From Sinomonas sp. ASV322 (GTDB lineage: Bacteria > Actinomycetota > Actinomycetes > Actinomycetales > Micrococcaceae): a stretch of 64,000 nt of DNA. Both the position numbers and the translations under genes were made by a program. The notes below the pieces were generated by a model. The model was not told the origin of the DNA. It did not search any database and was given only the letters and a program-made list of their open reading frames with translations. The DNA lies in NCBI RefSeq assembly GCF_030908245.1, contig NZ_JAVFJJ010000007.1, positions 62,001 to 126,000 on the forward strand, read 5' to 3'. Numbering within the stretch: position 1 is the first letter of the stretch; each line of letters starts with the position of its first letter. Of the stretch, positions 26,628 through 34,059 are shown in pieces.

Positions 26628-27170
26628 TTACCACTTGTTGCCGGGTGGGCCAATGAGCGGGACGGCAGCCTTCCAGTCGTCAACCTCGCAGCCGTTCGTG
26701 CGGCTGAAGCGGCGGGCGACGGGCGCGCCGTCGTCCGTTCCCGTGACGGTCGCGACGTCCGGGCCGCCGTAGAGCATCGAGCACGCCCGATCAGGCGGCG
26801 GGCTCGGCGGGAAGAGGACCTCGCGGTGGGCGGCGATGAGCGCGCACGCCGCCGCGGGCGTGGGATGAGTCGTCTCGGGGAGGGACGTGGCCCCTGCGCA
26901 GCGCAGATTCCACCGTTGCTCGGCCTGCCCCGGCGAGTGGACGACGACGATGGCGAGTTCCGCCGTCGGCGTCCCGGGAGAGGCGGGTGTTGCCGGCGGG
27001 GCGGAAGCTGTTGCGGGCGGCGTGGTCGGCGACTCGGGCACCGAACCGCCCCCGCCCGCGCATCCCGCGAGCAACATTGCGGCCGCGAGTGCTGCGGACG
27101 CGAGTGCTGCGGTCGCGAGTGCTGCGGCCGCGAGTGCTGCGGCCGGGAGCCGAGGGGAGGCGATGCTCAT
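26628..27170 (-). CDS. Subtilisin inhibitor-like (SSI family) lipoprotein
   Basis: A 180-residue secreted protein: Ala-rich signal peptide, lipobox LAGC (Cys37), a Pro/Thr/Ser/Ala linker (about 40-70) and a C-terminal domain matching Streptomyces subtilisin inhibitors. The four domain cysteines (91, 109, 130, 161), the reactive-loop pattern CSMLYGGP and the ending FSRTNGCEVDDW all fit. By comparison with SSI (CPMVY), Met132 would be the P1 residue, predicting inhibition of subtilisin-type proteases. Unlike classic SSI it is lipid-anchored. No other gene is evidently coupled. Confidence 0.82.
   Translation of the reverse strand: MSIASPRLPAAALAAAALATAALASAALAAAMLLAGCAGGGGSVPESPTTPPATASAPPATPASPGTPTAELAIVVVHSPGQAEQRWNLRCAGATSLPETTHPTPAAACALIAAHREVLFPPSPPPDRACSMLYGGPDVATVTGTDDGAPVARRFSRTNGCEVDDWKAAVPLIGPPGNKW
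27079..27153 (-). repeat. 15-bp tandem repeats inside the signal peptide
   Basis: Four near-identical 15-bp units (27079-27138) plus a diverged fifth code for repeated AALAS/AALAT blocks that form the hydrophobic core of the SSI-like lipoprotein signal peptide. Gain or loss of a unit keeps the frame but changes core length. Confidence 0.8.
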
Positions 27171-27205
27171 CCGCACGCATCCATCCTGACGCCCCACCCG
27201 GTGCG

Positions 27206-27370
27206 CCGTCCCTCACGCACATGACCGTCCCTCACGCACATGACCGTCCCTCACGCACATGACCGTCCCTCACGCACATGACCGTCCCTCACGCACATGA
27301 CCGTCCCTTACGCACATGACCGTCCCTCAATCCCGTGCGCAAGGGACGGTTATGCCGCCGAGGGACGGTC
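27206..27370. repeat. 19-bp tandem array with inverted tail
   Basis: Six units of CCGTCCCTCACGCACATGA at 27206-27319 (the sixth has one change), then a partial unit, then two inverted copies of the AGGGACGGT core (27342-27350 and 27361-27369) that can fold back on the array. It fills the space between the MarR stop (27377) and the SSI-like gene start. No spacers, so not a CRISPR. Confidence 0.85.
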
Positions 27371-27376
27371 ATGCGT

Positions 27377-27877
27377 TTAGCCGACGCTTGTGCGCGCGGT
27401 CTCGGCGGCGTCCGCCTCCCGGCTCGCCTGCGCCGCGTCGACGAGTTTCATCATCGATCGGTGCAGTTCCTCGGCGTCGCCGCGCGATATGCCGAGCCTT
27501 GCCATCATCGTCACGGGCACGGCGAGCGCCTTCTCGCGCAGTGCGCGCCCGGCCTGGGTCAGCGTGACGTCGAGGGCGCGCTCGTTTCCAGGCTGGCGAG
27601 TCCGCGTCACGAGGCCGGCCTCTTCGAGGCGCTTGAGCAGCGGCGTCATCGTAGCCGGCTCAAGCAGAAGCGCGTCGCTCACGTCGCGGACGGTGCGCGG
27701 ACTCCGCTCCCACAGCGCGAGCATCACGAGGTACTGCGGATGCGTGAGGCCCAGGGGTTCGAGCACAGGCCGGTAGGAGGCGATGACGCTTCGGCTAGCC
27801 ACGGCCAGTGCGAAGCAGAGCTGGTGCTCGAGCAGCAGGTCGTCGGCGCCTCGCATCAGGTCCGCCCTGCCGCTCAT
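27377..27877 (-). CDS. MarR/OhrR-family transcriptional regulator
   Basis: A 166-residue MarR protein. HQLCFALAVASRSVIASYRP places a Cys where OhrR-type regulators have the peroxide-sensing cysteine; the recognition region is RTVRDVSDALLLEPATMTPL and the wing VTRTRQPGNERALDVTLT. The ATG at 27877 follows GGAGG by six bases and is preferred over 27889. A perfect 9-bp palindrome lies immediately upstream in the divergent space with the small gene at 27945, so it probably controls both. OhrR-like oxidant sensing is an inference from the Cys. Confidence 0.88.
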   Translation of the reverse strand: MSGRADLMRGADDLLLEHQLCFALAVASRSVIASYRPVLEPLGLTHPQYLVMLALWERSPRTVRDVSDALLLEPATMTPLLKRLEEAGLVTRTRQPGNERALDVTLTQAGRALREKALAVPVTMMARLGISRGDAEELHRSMMKLVDAAQASREADAAETARTSVG

Positions 27878-27893
27878 CGCAACCTCCATTAGT

Positions 27894-27918
27894 TAGTACC
27901 CTAATAATCAGGGTACTA
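27894..27918. promoter_or_regulatory. MarR operator, perfect palindrome
   Basis: TAGTACCCT (27894-27902) and AGGGTACTA (27910-27918) are perfect inverted repeats with a 7-base spacer, of the size MarR/OhrR dimers bind. It lies between the MarR gene and the divergent small gene. Confidence 0.75.
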
Positions 27919-27944
27919 TGGATTAACCGAAGGAAGGCAGGGAC

Positions 27945-28169
27945 ATGGCCCAGGAGAACTTCACGCAGCGCTTCATGCGGGCCACCGGAAAGCTGCGAGC
28001 CGTGTTCGGCCCCGCGCACCGCGGAACGACCGAGGGCGAGATGACGGACGCCAACAAGGCGCTGCTCGCGCAGCGCGAGGCCGAGGCCCAGCAATGGGAG
28101 ACCGTCACGCGCCCCGACGGCAGCACCTACGTCGTTCCGAAGGACCCCGGCGACCAATCCCTGCGCTGA
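27945..28169 (+). CDS. Small charged protein, family A member 1
   Basis: A 74-residue soluble protein preceded by AAGGAAGG. Not a recognised family. It shares with the 95-residue protein at 28296 an arrangement of F-x-x-R-F-M-x-x-T, a Phe and Arg-Gly nine to fifteen residues later (VFGPAHRG), an acidic Ala-rich helix, and a C-terminal YVVPKD. It is divergent from the MarR gene over the perfect operator, so it is probably a MarR target. Confidence 0.65.
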   Translation: MAQENFTQRFMRATGKLRAVFGPAHRGTTEGEMTDANKALLAQREAEAQQWETVTRPDGSTYVVPKDPGDQSLR

Positions 28170-28295
28170 CAGGCAGCGGACGACGACGGACGGCGACCGA
28201 CGACGGCGCGCGGTCGCCACGAGATACGGGTGCTTCACCCCTAGAGCGGGCTCACCCCGGGCGTAAAATGGCCCAAGCGGGAAGGGGGTGATGAC

Positions 28296-28583
28296 ATGCC
28301 CGATTCGCAGAAGAAGTCCGAGGCCCCGAAGGAGAACGAGGACCAGAACGGCCATTCGGAGCAGAACGGCCACCGAGACGGAAGCTCCGTCCTGGACCGC
28401 TTCATGCACGTGACCGAACGCGCCGCGCAGATCTTCGTGAGCCCAGACCGCGGGGACATCGAGGCCCCGGTCGTGCACAAGCACGATGCCTACGAACAGG
28501 CTTCAGAAGACGAGTTGCGCACCTTCGAGGTCGAAACCGACTCGGAGGGCCACCACTACGCGGTGCGGAAGGACAAGCCCTAG
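28296..28583 (+). CDS. Small charged protein, family A member 2
   Basis: A 95-residue hydrophilic protein with GGGAAGGGGGTG before the ATG. Residues 1-30 are Lys/Glu/Asn/His-rich; then LDRFMHVTERAAQIFVSPDR and a C-terminal HHYAVRKDKP parallel the protein at 27945 (RFMRATGKLRAVFGPAHRG and YVVPKD). No known family. The two look like diverged duplicates in tandem. The gap 28170-28295 holds no other gene. Confidence 0.65.
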   Translation: MPDSQKKSEAPKENEDQNGHSEQNGHRDGSSVLDRFMHVTERAAQIFVSPDRGDIEAPVVHKHDAYEQASEDELRTFEVETDSEGHHYAVRKDKP

Positions 28584-28611
28584 ACCCCTCGACCCAGCAC
28601 GCGGGGCGAGG

Positions 28612-29940
28612 TCAGCGGCCCGTTCCGCCGTAGACCGTCGCCTCGATCTCGGCATCGAGGCCGAACGCCGTATGGATCGCACGGACGGCGGCGTCGAGCA
28701 GGTCGGCGCGCGTCACGACCGAGATGCGGATCTCCGACGTCGAGATCATGTCGATGTTGATGCCCGCGTCGGACAAAGCCTTGAAGAAGGTCGCCGAGAC
28801 GCCGGGGTGTGAGCGCATGCCCGCCCCGATGAGCGAGAGCTTGCCAATCTCGGCGTTGTACTCGATGTCCTCGAAGCCGATCTCCTCCTGTGCGGCCTTG
28901 AGCGAGTGCAGGGCCGTCGCGCCCTCGACGATCGGGAGCGTGAAGGAGATGTCCGTCTTGCCACGGCCGAACGTCGAGACGTTCTGGACGATCATGTCGA
29001 TGTTCGAGTTGGCCTTCGCGATGACCTGGAAGATCGCGGCAGCCTTGCCCGGGATGTCGGGGACGCCAACCACGGTGACCTTGGCCTCGGAGCGGTCATG
29101 CGCGACGCCGGAGATGATGGGCTGTTCCAAGGCGACTCCCTCGTTGATCGTGATCTTGTCTTCCGGGGCCGGGAGCACCCACGTCCCCTCGTGGTGGCTG
29201 AACGAGGACCGCACGTGCAGCGGAACCCCGAAGCGGCGCGCGTATTCGACGCAGCGCAGGTGGAGGATCTTCGCGCCGGACGCGGCGAGTTCGAGCATTT
29301 CCTCGCTTGAGATCGTCTCGATCTTCTTCGCGGAGGGCACGACGCGCGGATCGGCCGTGTACACGCCGTCGACGTCGGTGTAGATCTCGCACACGTCCGC
29401 GTCGAGCGCGGCGGCGAGCGCCACCGCCGTCGTGTCCGAGCCGCCGCGGCCGAGCGTCGTCACGTCCTGGCTCTCGCGGCTCATGCCCTGGAAGCCCGCG
29501 ACGATCGCGATGTTGCCCTTGTCGAGCGAGGTGCGGATGCGGTGCGGGTCGACGTCGATGATGCGCGCCTTGCCGTGCGTCCCGTCCGTGATCATGCCGG
29601 CCTGCGAGCCGGTGAAGGACTGCGCCTTGTGACCGAGTTCGTGGATCGCCATCGCGAGGAGTGCCATCGACATGCGCTCGCCGGCTGAGAGGAGCATGTC
29701 CATCTCGCGAGCGGGGGCGTCCTCGGTGATCTGCGCGGCGAGGTCGAGGAGCTCGTCGGTCGTGTCGCCCATGGCCGAGACGACGACGACGACCTCGTGG
29801 CCCGCCTTCCGGTAGTCCACGATGCGCTGCGCGACTCGCTTGATGCCCGCGGCGTCCGCGACGGAGGAACCGCCGAACTTCTGGACGACGAGTTGCTTGG
29901 CGGGCAGCACAGGCGGAAGCGACATGCGGGGCACACTCAC
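28612..29940 (-). CDS. lysC: Aspartate kinase
   Basis: A 442-residue aspartokinase making aspartyl phosphate for lysine, threonine and methionine. Catalytic motifs: [39 protein letters not shown] and [12 protein letters not shown]; two ACT domains follow ([18 protein letters not shown] and [20 protein letters not shown]), which mediate feedback control. Start is the GTG at 29940 or the ATG at 29925. TAGAAT on the minus strand (29975-29980) is the likely -10. The usual partner asd is not downstream; instead a small gene converges. Confidence 0.96.
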   Translation of the reverse strand: MSVPRMSLPPVLPAKQLVVQKFGGSSVADAAGIKRVAQRIVDYRKAGHEVVVVVSAMGDTTDELLDLAAQITEDAPAREMDMLLSAGERMSMALLAMAIHELGHKAQSFTGSQAGMITDGTHGKARIIDVDPHRIRTSLDKGNIAIVAGFQGMSRESQDVTTLGRGGSDTTAVALAAALDADVCEIYTDVDGVYTADPRVVPSAKKIETISSEEMLELAASGAKILHLRCVEYARRFGVPLHVRSSFSHHEGTWVLPAPEDKITINEGVALEQPIISGVAHDRSEAKVTVVGVPDIPGKAAAIFQVIAKANSNIDMIVQNVSTFGRGKTDISFTLPIVEGATALHSLKAAQEEIGFEDIEYNAEIGKLSLIGAGMRSHPGVSATFFKALSDAGINIDMISTSEIRISVVTRADLLDAAVRAIHTAFGLDAEIEATVYGGTGR

Positions 29941-30076
29941 TCAAGAGGTAGGGAACGCGACAGATTCGCCCAACATTCTATCGGCACGCCCTCGACGTGA
30001 CGCACTGTGTCACGGTTAGGCTGTCCTGACAGGGCAGCCGGCGGGGGTCGGCTCCGCACGAGTAGGGGTGACTGTC

Positions 30077-31000
30077 ATGGGGGACGTCCGAGGCATCGCA
30101 TCGCGCGGGCTTGCGCGCAGCTTCGGCGCGGTGCACGCCGTCGTCGGCATGGATTTCGATGCACAGGCGGGGCAGGTCACGGCGCTCGTTGGACCGAATG
30201 GCGCGGGCAAGACGACCCTCCTCCTCATGCTGGCGTCCCTCTTGGCTCCCGACGCCGGAACGATCCGGATCGACGGGTTCGACCCCGCCGTCGACCGGGA
30301 CGACGTGCGACGGCGGGTGGGCTGGATGCCAGACACGCTCGGGGTGTGGGAGTCGCTCACGGCCCGCGAGATCCTCGTCCAGGTGGGGCGCTTCTATCGG
30401 CTCGGCGGGCAGGAGGCCGCCAAGCGCGCCGGTGAACTGCTCGACCTCGTTCACCTCGGAGATTTCGCGCATCAGCCCGCGCGCGTGCTTTCGCGCGGCC
30501 AGCAGCAGCGGCTCAGCCTCGCACGGGCGCTCATCCACCGGCCCACGACCCTCCTTCTCGACGAACCCGCGTCCGGCCTCGACCCGGCGTCCCGCGTCGA
30601 GCTGAGAGGAACGCTGCGTCGGGTCGCGGCGGACGGCTGCACGGTCGTCGTCTCCTCCCACATTCTGAGCGAGCTCGATGAGATTGCCGACGCCGTCGTG
30701 TTCGTGAGCGGCGGGCGCACCGTTCGCTCCCAAGTCGTTGACGCTCCACCGGGAGGGCGACGCTACGCGCTCGAGGCCCTCGACCTCGGCAGCGCCCGCG
30801 CCCTGCTGGGGGAGCTCGGCGTCGAGTTTGGCGACGAGGATGGGCGGCGGCCTCGGCTGAGCTTCGTGGTCGCCACGGACGACGACGCCGCGCGCCTCCT
30901 GCGCGAGCTCGTCACCGGGGGCGTCGCGGTCACGGCGTTCGCGCCCGCCGGAGGCGTCATCGAGGAGACCTATCTCGGACTGGGGGCTGACGAACGATGA
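30077..31000 (+). CDS. ABC transporter ATP-binding protein
   Basis: A 307-residue ATPase: Walker A GPNGAGKTT, Q-loop region VGWMPD, signature VLSRGQQQRLSLARAL, Walker B LLLDEPASGLDP and H-loop SSHILSE. The C-terminal ~90 residues follow the layout of exporter ATPases of the CcmA/Nod type. ATG at 30077 follows AGGGGTG. TAGGCT near 30015 may be the -10. The stop overlaps the permease start (ATGA at 30997-31000), so the two form a transporter. Substrate unknown. Confidence 0.9.
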   Translation: MGDVRGIASRGLARSFGAVHAVVGMDFDAQAGQVTALVGPNGAGKTTLLLMLASLLAPDAGTIRIDGFDPAVDRDDVRRRVGWMPDTLGVWESLTAREILVQVGRFYRLGGQEAAKRAGELLDLVHLGDFAHQPARVLSRGQQQRLSLARALIHRPTTLLLDEPASGLDPASRVELRGTLRRVAADGCTVVVSSHILSELDEIADAVVFVSGGRTVRSQVVDAPPGGRRYALEALDLGSARALLGELGVEFGDEDGRRPRLSFVVATDDDAARLLRELVTGGVAVTAFAPAGGVIEETYLGLGADER

Positions 31001-32262
31001 GCGGTGTGCACGAAGTCCTCGAGCCGGGAGCGGCGCCGTCGCCTCGGCGGCCGCGGTCGGTCGGAGAGCGGGCGACGGCGGTGCGTGCCTGGGTGCGCGG
31101 TGCCTGGGACGTCGTGGTCCTCGAGGCGAAGCAGCGGCTTCGGTCGCGCGGCTGGTACATCATGCTCGCGATCTGGTTCGCCCTCATCGCCATCGTCACG
31201 TGGCTGACCTGGGCCGCGTGGGAGGCGCAGCACGCGGTGAGCCGTCGCTACGCCGACTACACGCCCGCGGGACCGCTTCCCAGCGCCGGCCCCGGGAGCA
31301 TGATCTTCGAGGCCGTGCTCGCGTTCGTCATGTTCTTCGCGCTCGTCGTCTCGCCGGCGCTCTCGGCCAACGCCGTCAACGGCGACCGGGCCCAGGGGAC
31401 CCTCGCGATCCTGCAGGCGTCGCTTCTGCGCCCCGGGCAGATCCTCGCCGGGAAGCTTGTGGCCGCGTGGTTCGCCGCCCTCGCGTTCCTCGTCGCAGCA
31501 TCGCCCTTCCTGATCATCGGCGTCGCCGCGGGCGGCCTCTCGCCCGGCTACATCGCCGTCTCGCTGCTCATGCTCGCCGTCGAGCTCGGGGTCGTGAGCG
31601 CGATCGGGACGGCGCTCTCAGCTCTCGCGGGGCGGCCGCTCTTCTCGATCGTCGTGACGTATCTCGTCGTCGCCATGCTGTGCATCGGGACCCTCATCGC
31701 CTTCGGCTTCGGCGTTGCCCTGTCCCGCGGGACCGTCGAGGCGAATTCGCCGTCGTACGCGACGCTGTCGCACCCTGCCGTGCCGGGGCCCTCCTTTGCG
31801 CCGTCGACGGGCCCTTCCCTCGCGCCGTCGCCCGGGTACTCGAGCAATCTCAAGGTGACGCCCGCGCCCATGCAGGGGCCGCCGTCGTACACGTGCGTCG
31901 GGAGTCTGATCGACCAGCCCGCCGTGCACACCGAACGTGTCGCGTGGATCCTGTCGATGAACCCGTTCCTCGTTGTCGCGGACGCGATCCCGTACCCCGA
32001 CCGCTCCGAGTCGAGCGTGCCGTATCCCCAAGGCGCGATCGAGACGATGAGCCAAGGGGCACGGGCTGCCATCGCCGGGCCGGAGGCGACGACACCGTGC
32101 GCGAACGGGAAGCCCAAGCCCGCGTATCTCGTCCAGCGGACTCCGCTCTGGCCGCTAGGGCTCGGGCTCCAGCTGCTCCTCGCGGGCGGTCTGCTCTGGG
32201 GAGCGCGGCAGGCGCTCGTCACGCCCGCCCGCCGCCTCGCCCGGGGAACCCGAGTCGCCTGA
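30997..32262 (+). CDS. ABC transporter permease (ABC-2 type)
   Basis: A 421-residue membrane protein with six or so hydrophobic segments: one near residues 50-72 (YIMLAIWFALIAIVTWLTW), a cluster at 100-250 including the ABC-2 motif NGDRAQGTLAILQASLLRPG, and a last one near 385-405. A Ser/Pro/Thr-rich external loop with two Cys lies at about 255-360. It pairs with the overlapping ATPase gene and probably exports an unknown substrate, or acts in resistance or membrane maintenance. Confidence 0.82.
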   Translation: MSGVHEVLEPGAAPSPRRPRSVGERATAVRAWVRGAWDVVVLEAKQRLRSRGWYIMLAIWFALIAIVTWLTWAAWEAQHAVSRRYADYTPAGPLPSAGPGSMIFEAVLAFVMFFALVVSPALSANAVNGDRAQGTLAILQASLLRPGQILAGKLVAAWFAALAFLVAASPFLIIGVAAGGLSPGYIAVSLLMLAVELGVVSAIGTALSALAGRPLFSIVVTYLVVAMLCIGTLIAFGFGVALSRGTVEANSPSYATLSHPAVPGPSFAPSTGPSLAPSPGYSSNLKVTPAPMQGPPSYTCVGSLIDQPAVHTERVAWILSMNPFLVVADAIPYPDRSESSVPYPQGAIETMSQGARAAIAGPEATTPCANGKPKPAYLVQRTPLWPLGLGLQLLLAGGLLWGARQALVTPARRLARGTRVA

Positions 32263-32304
32263 GCCGGCGGTGACGCCGTCAGCCGTGCCGGCCGCCCGCC
32301 GTCG

Positions 32305-33330
32305 TCAGCGGACGAGCTCCGGGTAGTGCCGCCGCGCGGTCTCGGGGTGGGCGCGCAGCCAGCCCTTGAGGACGTTCTGGCCGTAGGAGGCGAGCATCGG
32401 ATTGGTCGGGTCGTCGGAGACGCCGCGCGCTTCAGCGGCGAGCTCGGCGGGGAGCTCGACCTTGTCGATGACGGCGTCGAGGCGCGGCGACCAGAAGAAG
32501 GGCACCGAGTAGCGGTCGACGCCGGCGGGCGGCGCCGTGACGCGATGGATGGTCGCCATGAGGTACCCATCGGTCGCGACCTCGAGCATCTCGCCGAGGT
32601 TCACGACGAGCGCACCGGGCGTCGGAGGAACGTCGATCCACTCGTCCTGCCCGTACGGCTTCACCTCGAGGCCGCCCACGGAGTCCTGGAGGAGGAGCGT
32701 CACGAAGCCGTAGTCCGCATGAGAACCGACGCCCTGGGTTCCGGCCTCGGGCACGACTCCGCCCCCGACGTAATGCACGAGCTTGCCCATCCACGCGGGC
32801 GTGCTCGCGAACGCCTCGTCGAAATGGTTCTCGGGGAGGCCGATCGCCACGGAGATCGCGGAGAGGAGTTCGGCCCCAATACGGGACATGAGCTCGGCCC
32901 AGTCCATGGCGGCCTTCTCGAGCTCCGGGAATCCTGCCGGCCATTGGTTGTGGCCCTGGAGGCCGAGGTAGGGCTGATCTGTGGGCACCTCCTCGAGCGG
33001 CGCGCGATCCGGTCCGTAGTCGATCTGCTCGCGTGAATCAGCTCGGCCCTGTGTGACTTCCTTGCCGAGGCGCGTGTAGCCGCGGAACTGGGCGGACGTG
33101 CGGTTGTCGAGGGCGAGGCGATCATCGAGGGGGAGGCGGAAGAACTCGGCGACCGTGTCGAGAAGCTCGCGGTCCTGTCCGGGCCGCCCACCGTAGCCGG
33201 TGACCTGGAAGAAGCCGACGTTGTGCGCGGCGTCGCGGAGGGCATCGAGGAAGTCGGAGGTGAAATGGCCGTTCGCGTCCCTCGCGGTGGCGAGGTCGAG
33301 AACAGGGACCGATGTGCGTGGTGTGCTCAT
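32305..33330 (-). CDS. 2-oxoglutarate/Fe(II) oxygenase, isopenicillin N synthase-like
   Basis: A 341-residue non-haem iron oxygenase. Iron ligands are His204 and Asp206 (VGSHADYG) and His262 (TIHRV); Arg273 and Ser275 (RYSVPFFW) form the RxS cosubstrate motif. The N-terminal DIOX_N region (VPVLDLATA, NVGFFQVTGYG) is intact. Such bacterial proteins are numerous and mostly lack assigned substrates. Start at 33330 (MSTPRTS) is supported by TTGGAGG upstream. Transcribed against the ABC genes. Confidence 0.87.
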   Translation of the reverse strand: MSTPRTSVPVLDLATARDANGHFTSDFLDALRDAAHNVGFFQVTGYGGRPGQDRELLDTVAEFFRLPLDDRLALDNRTSAQFRGYTRLGKEVTQGRADSREQIDYGPDRAPLEEVPTDQPYLGLQGHNQWPAGFPELEKAAMDWAELMSRIGAELLSAISVAIGLPENHFDEAFASTPAWMGKLVHYVGGGVVPEAGTQGVGSHADYGFVTLLLQDSVGGLEVKPYGQDEWIDVPPTPGALVVNLGEMLEVATDGYLMATIHRVTAPPAGVDRYSVPFFWSPRLDAVIDKVELPAELAAEARGVSDDPTNPMLASYGQNVLKGWLRAHPETARRHYPELVR

Positions 33331-33420
33331 GCCTCCAAGCATGCTCCTGCCCGCGGTGGGCGCGTAACGGTCCGTCACGTTCTCAACGGTGCTCTGGGGA
33401 GCCTGCCCGAGGTGGTGGCC

Positions 33421-33573
33421 TCAGTCTTCTGATCGCCGTCCGGTTTGGTCGAGACTGTCGCGGACGATCCGGCGGTAGAAGTCGTCGAGCGGTGATTGAG
33501 AGAAATCGGCGACGATCCAATCGGATTGATAGGCCTCGTCCCCCAGGGCAGTCGCGTAATCTGGACGTTTCAC
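33421..33573 (-). CDS. 50-residue fragment paralogous to the C-terminus of the adjacent gene product
   Basis: Directly after the gene at 33622, in the same frame, lies a GTG (33573) preceded by AGGAG. It opens a 50-codon frame containing DYATALGDEAYQSDWIVADF, which matches DYAASLGSNGYQSHWLVADF of the neighbour, and continues SQSPLDDFYRRIVRDSLDQ before TGA. It is either a short functional paralogue or the remnant of a tandem duplication that lost its N-terminal part. Confidence 0.55.
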   Translation of the reverse strand: MKRPDYATALGDEAYQSDWIVADFSQSPLDDFYRRIVRDSLDQTGRRSED

Positions 33574-33621
33574 GAGACTCCTATTCACTGCGATCGATGG
33601 AAACGCCGTTCGTCGCGGTAT

Positions 33622-34056
33622 TCAGTCGGACTCGGATCCCCACGTTTCATCCAAGACCCGCTTGACCCTGAGCCGGTCGGTCGCCCCCAGCGGGGCGTGG
33701 GAGAAATCGGCGACGAGCCAATGCGATTGATAGCCGTTGCTGCCCAATGACGCCGCATAGTCTTGCGCCTTGTCCTTCGAGTCGAACCGGAGCAGTGTGA
33801 GCCGGTCGCCCCGGTAGCCTTCCTTGCAATCGATCTTGTCGGGACCGCAGAGATTCTTGGTCTCGTCGTGGAGTCCTTCGACAGAGTAGGCCCAGTCAGC
33901 TGTTGCACCTGGGCCTACCACAAACTTGCTAGGACTAAGATTCCGCCTGGAGCCGTCGAGAAACGCGGTGATTATGGCGTTGGGCGCGACAACGACGATC
34001 GCAGAACCGGTGACGATGAGCGTAGTGACTGCAGCCACTTTGAAGGGGCGTCTCAT
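33622..34056 (-). CDS. Hypothetical signal-anchored protein downstream of DUF2599 protein
   Basis: A 144-residue protein: a hydrophobic N-terminal segment (VAAVTTLIVTGSAIVVVAPNA, about residues 8-28) followed by a soluble domain with two Cys (NLCGPDKIDCKEGYRGD), LLRFDSKDKAQDYA and YQSHWLVADFSHAPLG. It likely faces the cell exterior, tethered to the membrane. No family recognised. It starts right after the DUF2599 gene and base composition is noticeably less GC-rich than in surrounding genes. In the second DUF2599 locus a membrane protein holds the same position, so an immunity or partner function is a reasonable guess. Confidence 0.6.
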   Translation of the reverse strand: MRRPFKVAAVTTLIVTGSAIVVVAPNAIITAFLDGSRRNLSPSKFVVGPGATADWAYSVEGLHDETKNLCGPDKIDCKEGYRGDRLTLLRFDSKDKAQDYAASLGSNGYQSHWLVADFSHAPLGATDRLRVKRVLDETWGSESD

Positions 34057-34059
34057 TGG

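Noticed and set aside
27206-27319. CRISPR-like array of short repeats
   Set aside because: The 19-bp units are directly adjacent with no spacers and no cas genes are in the window.
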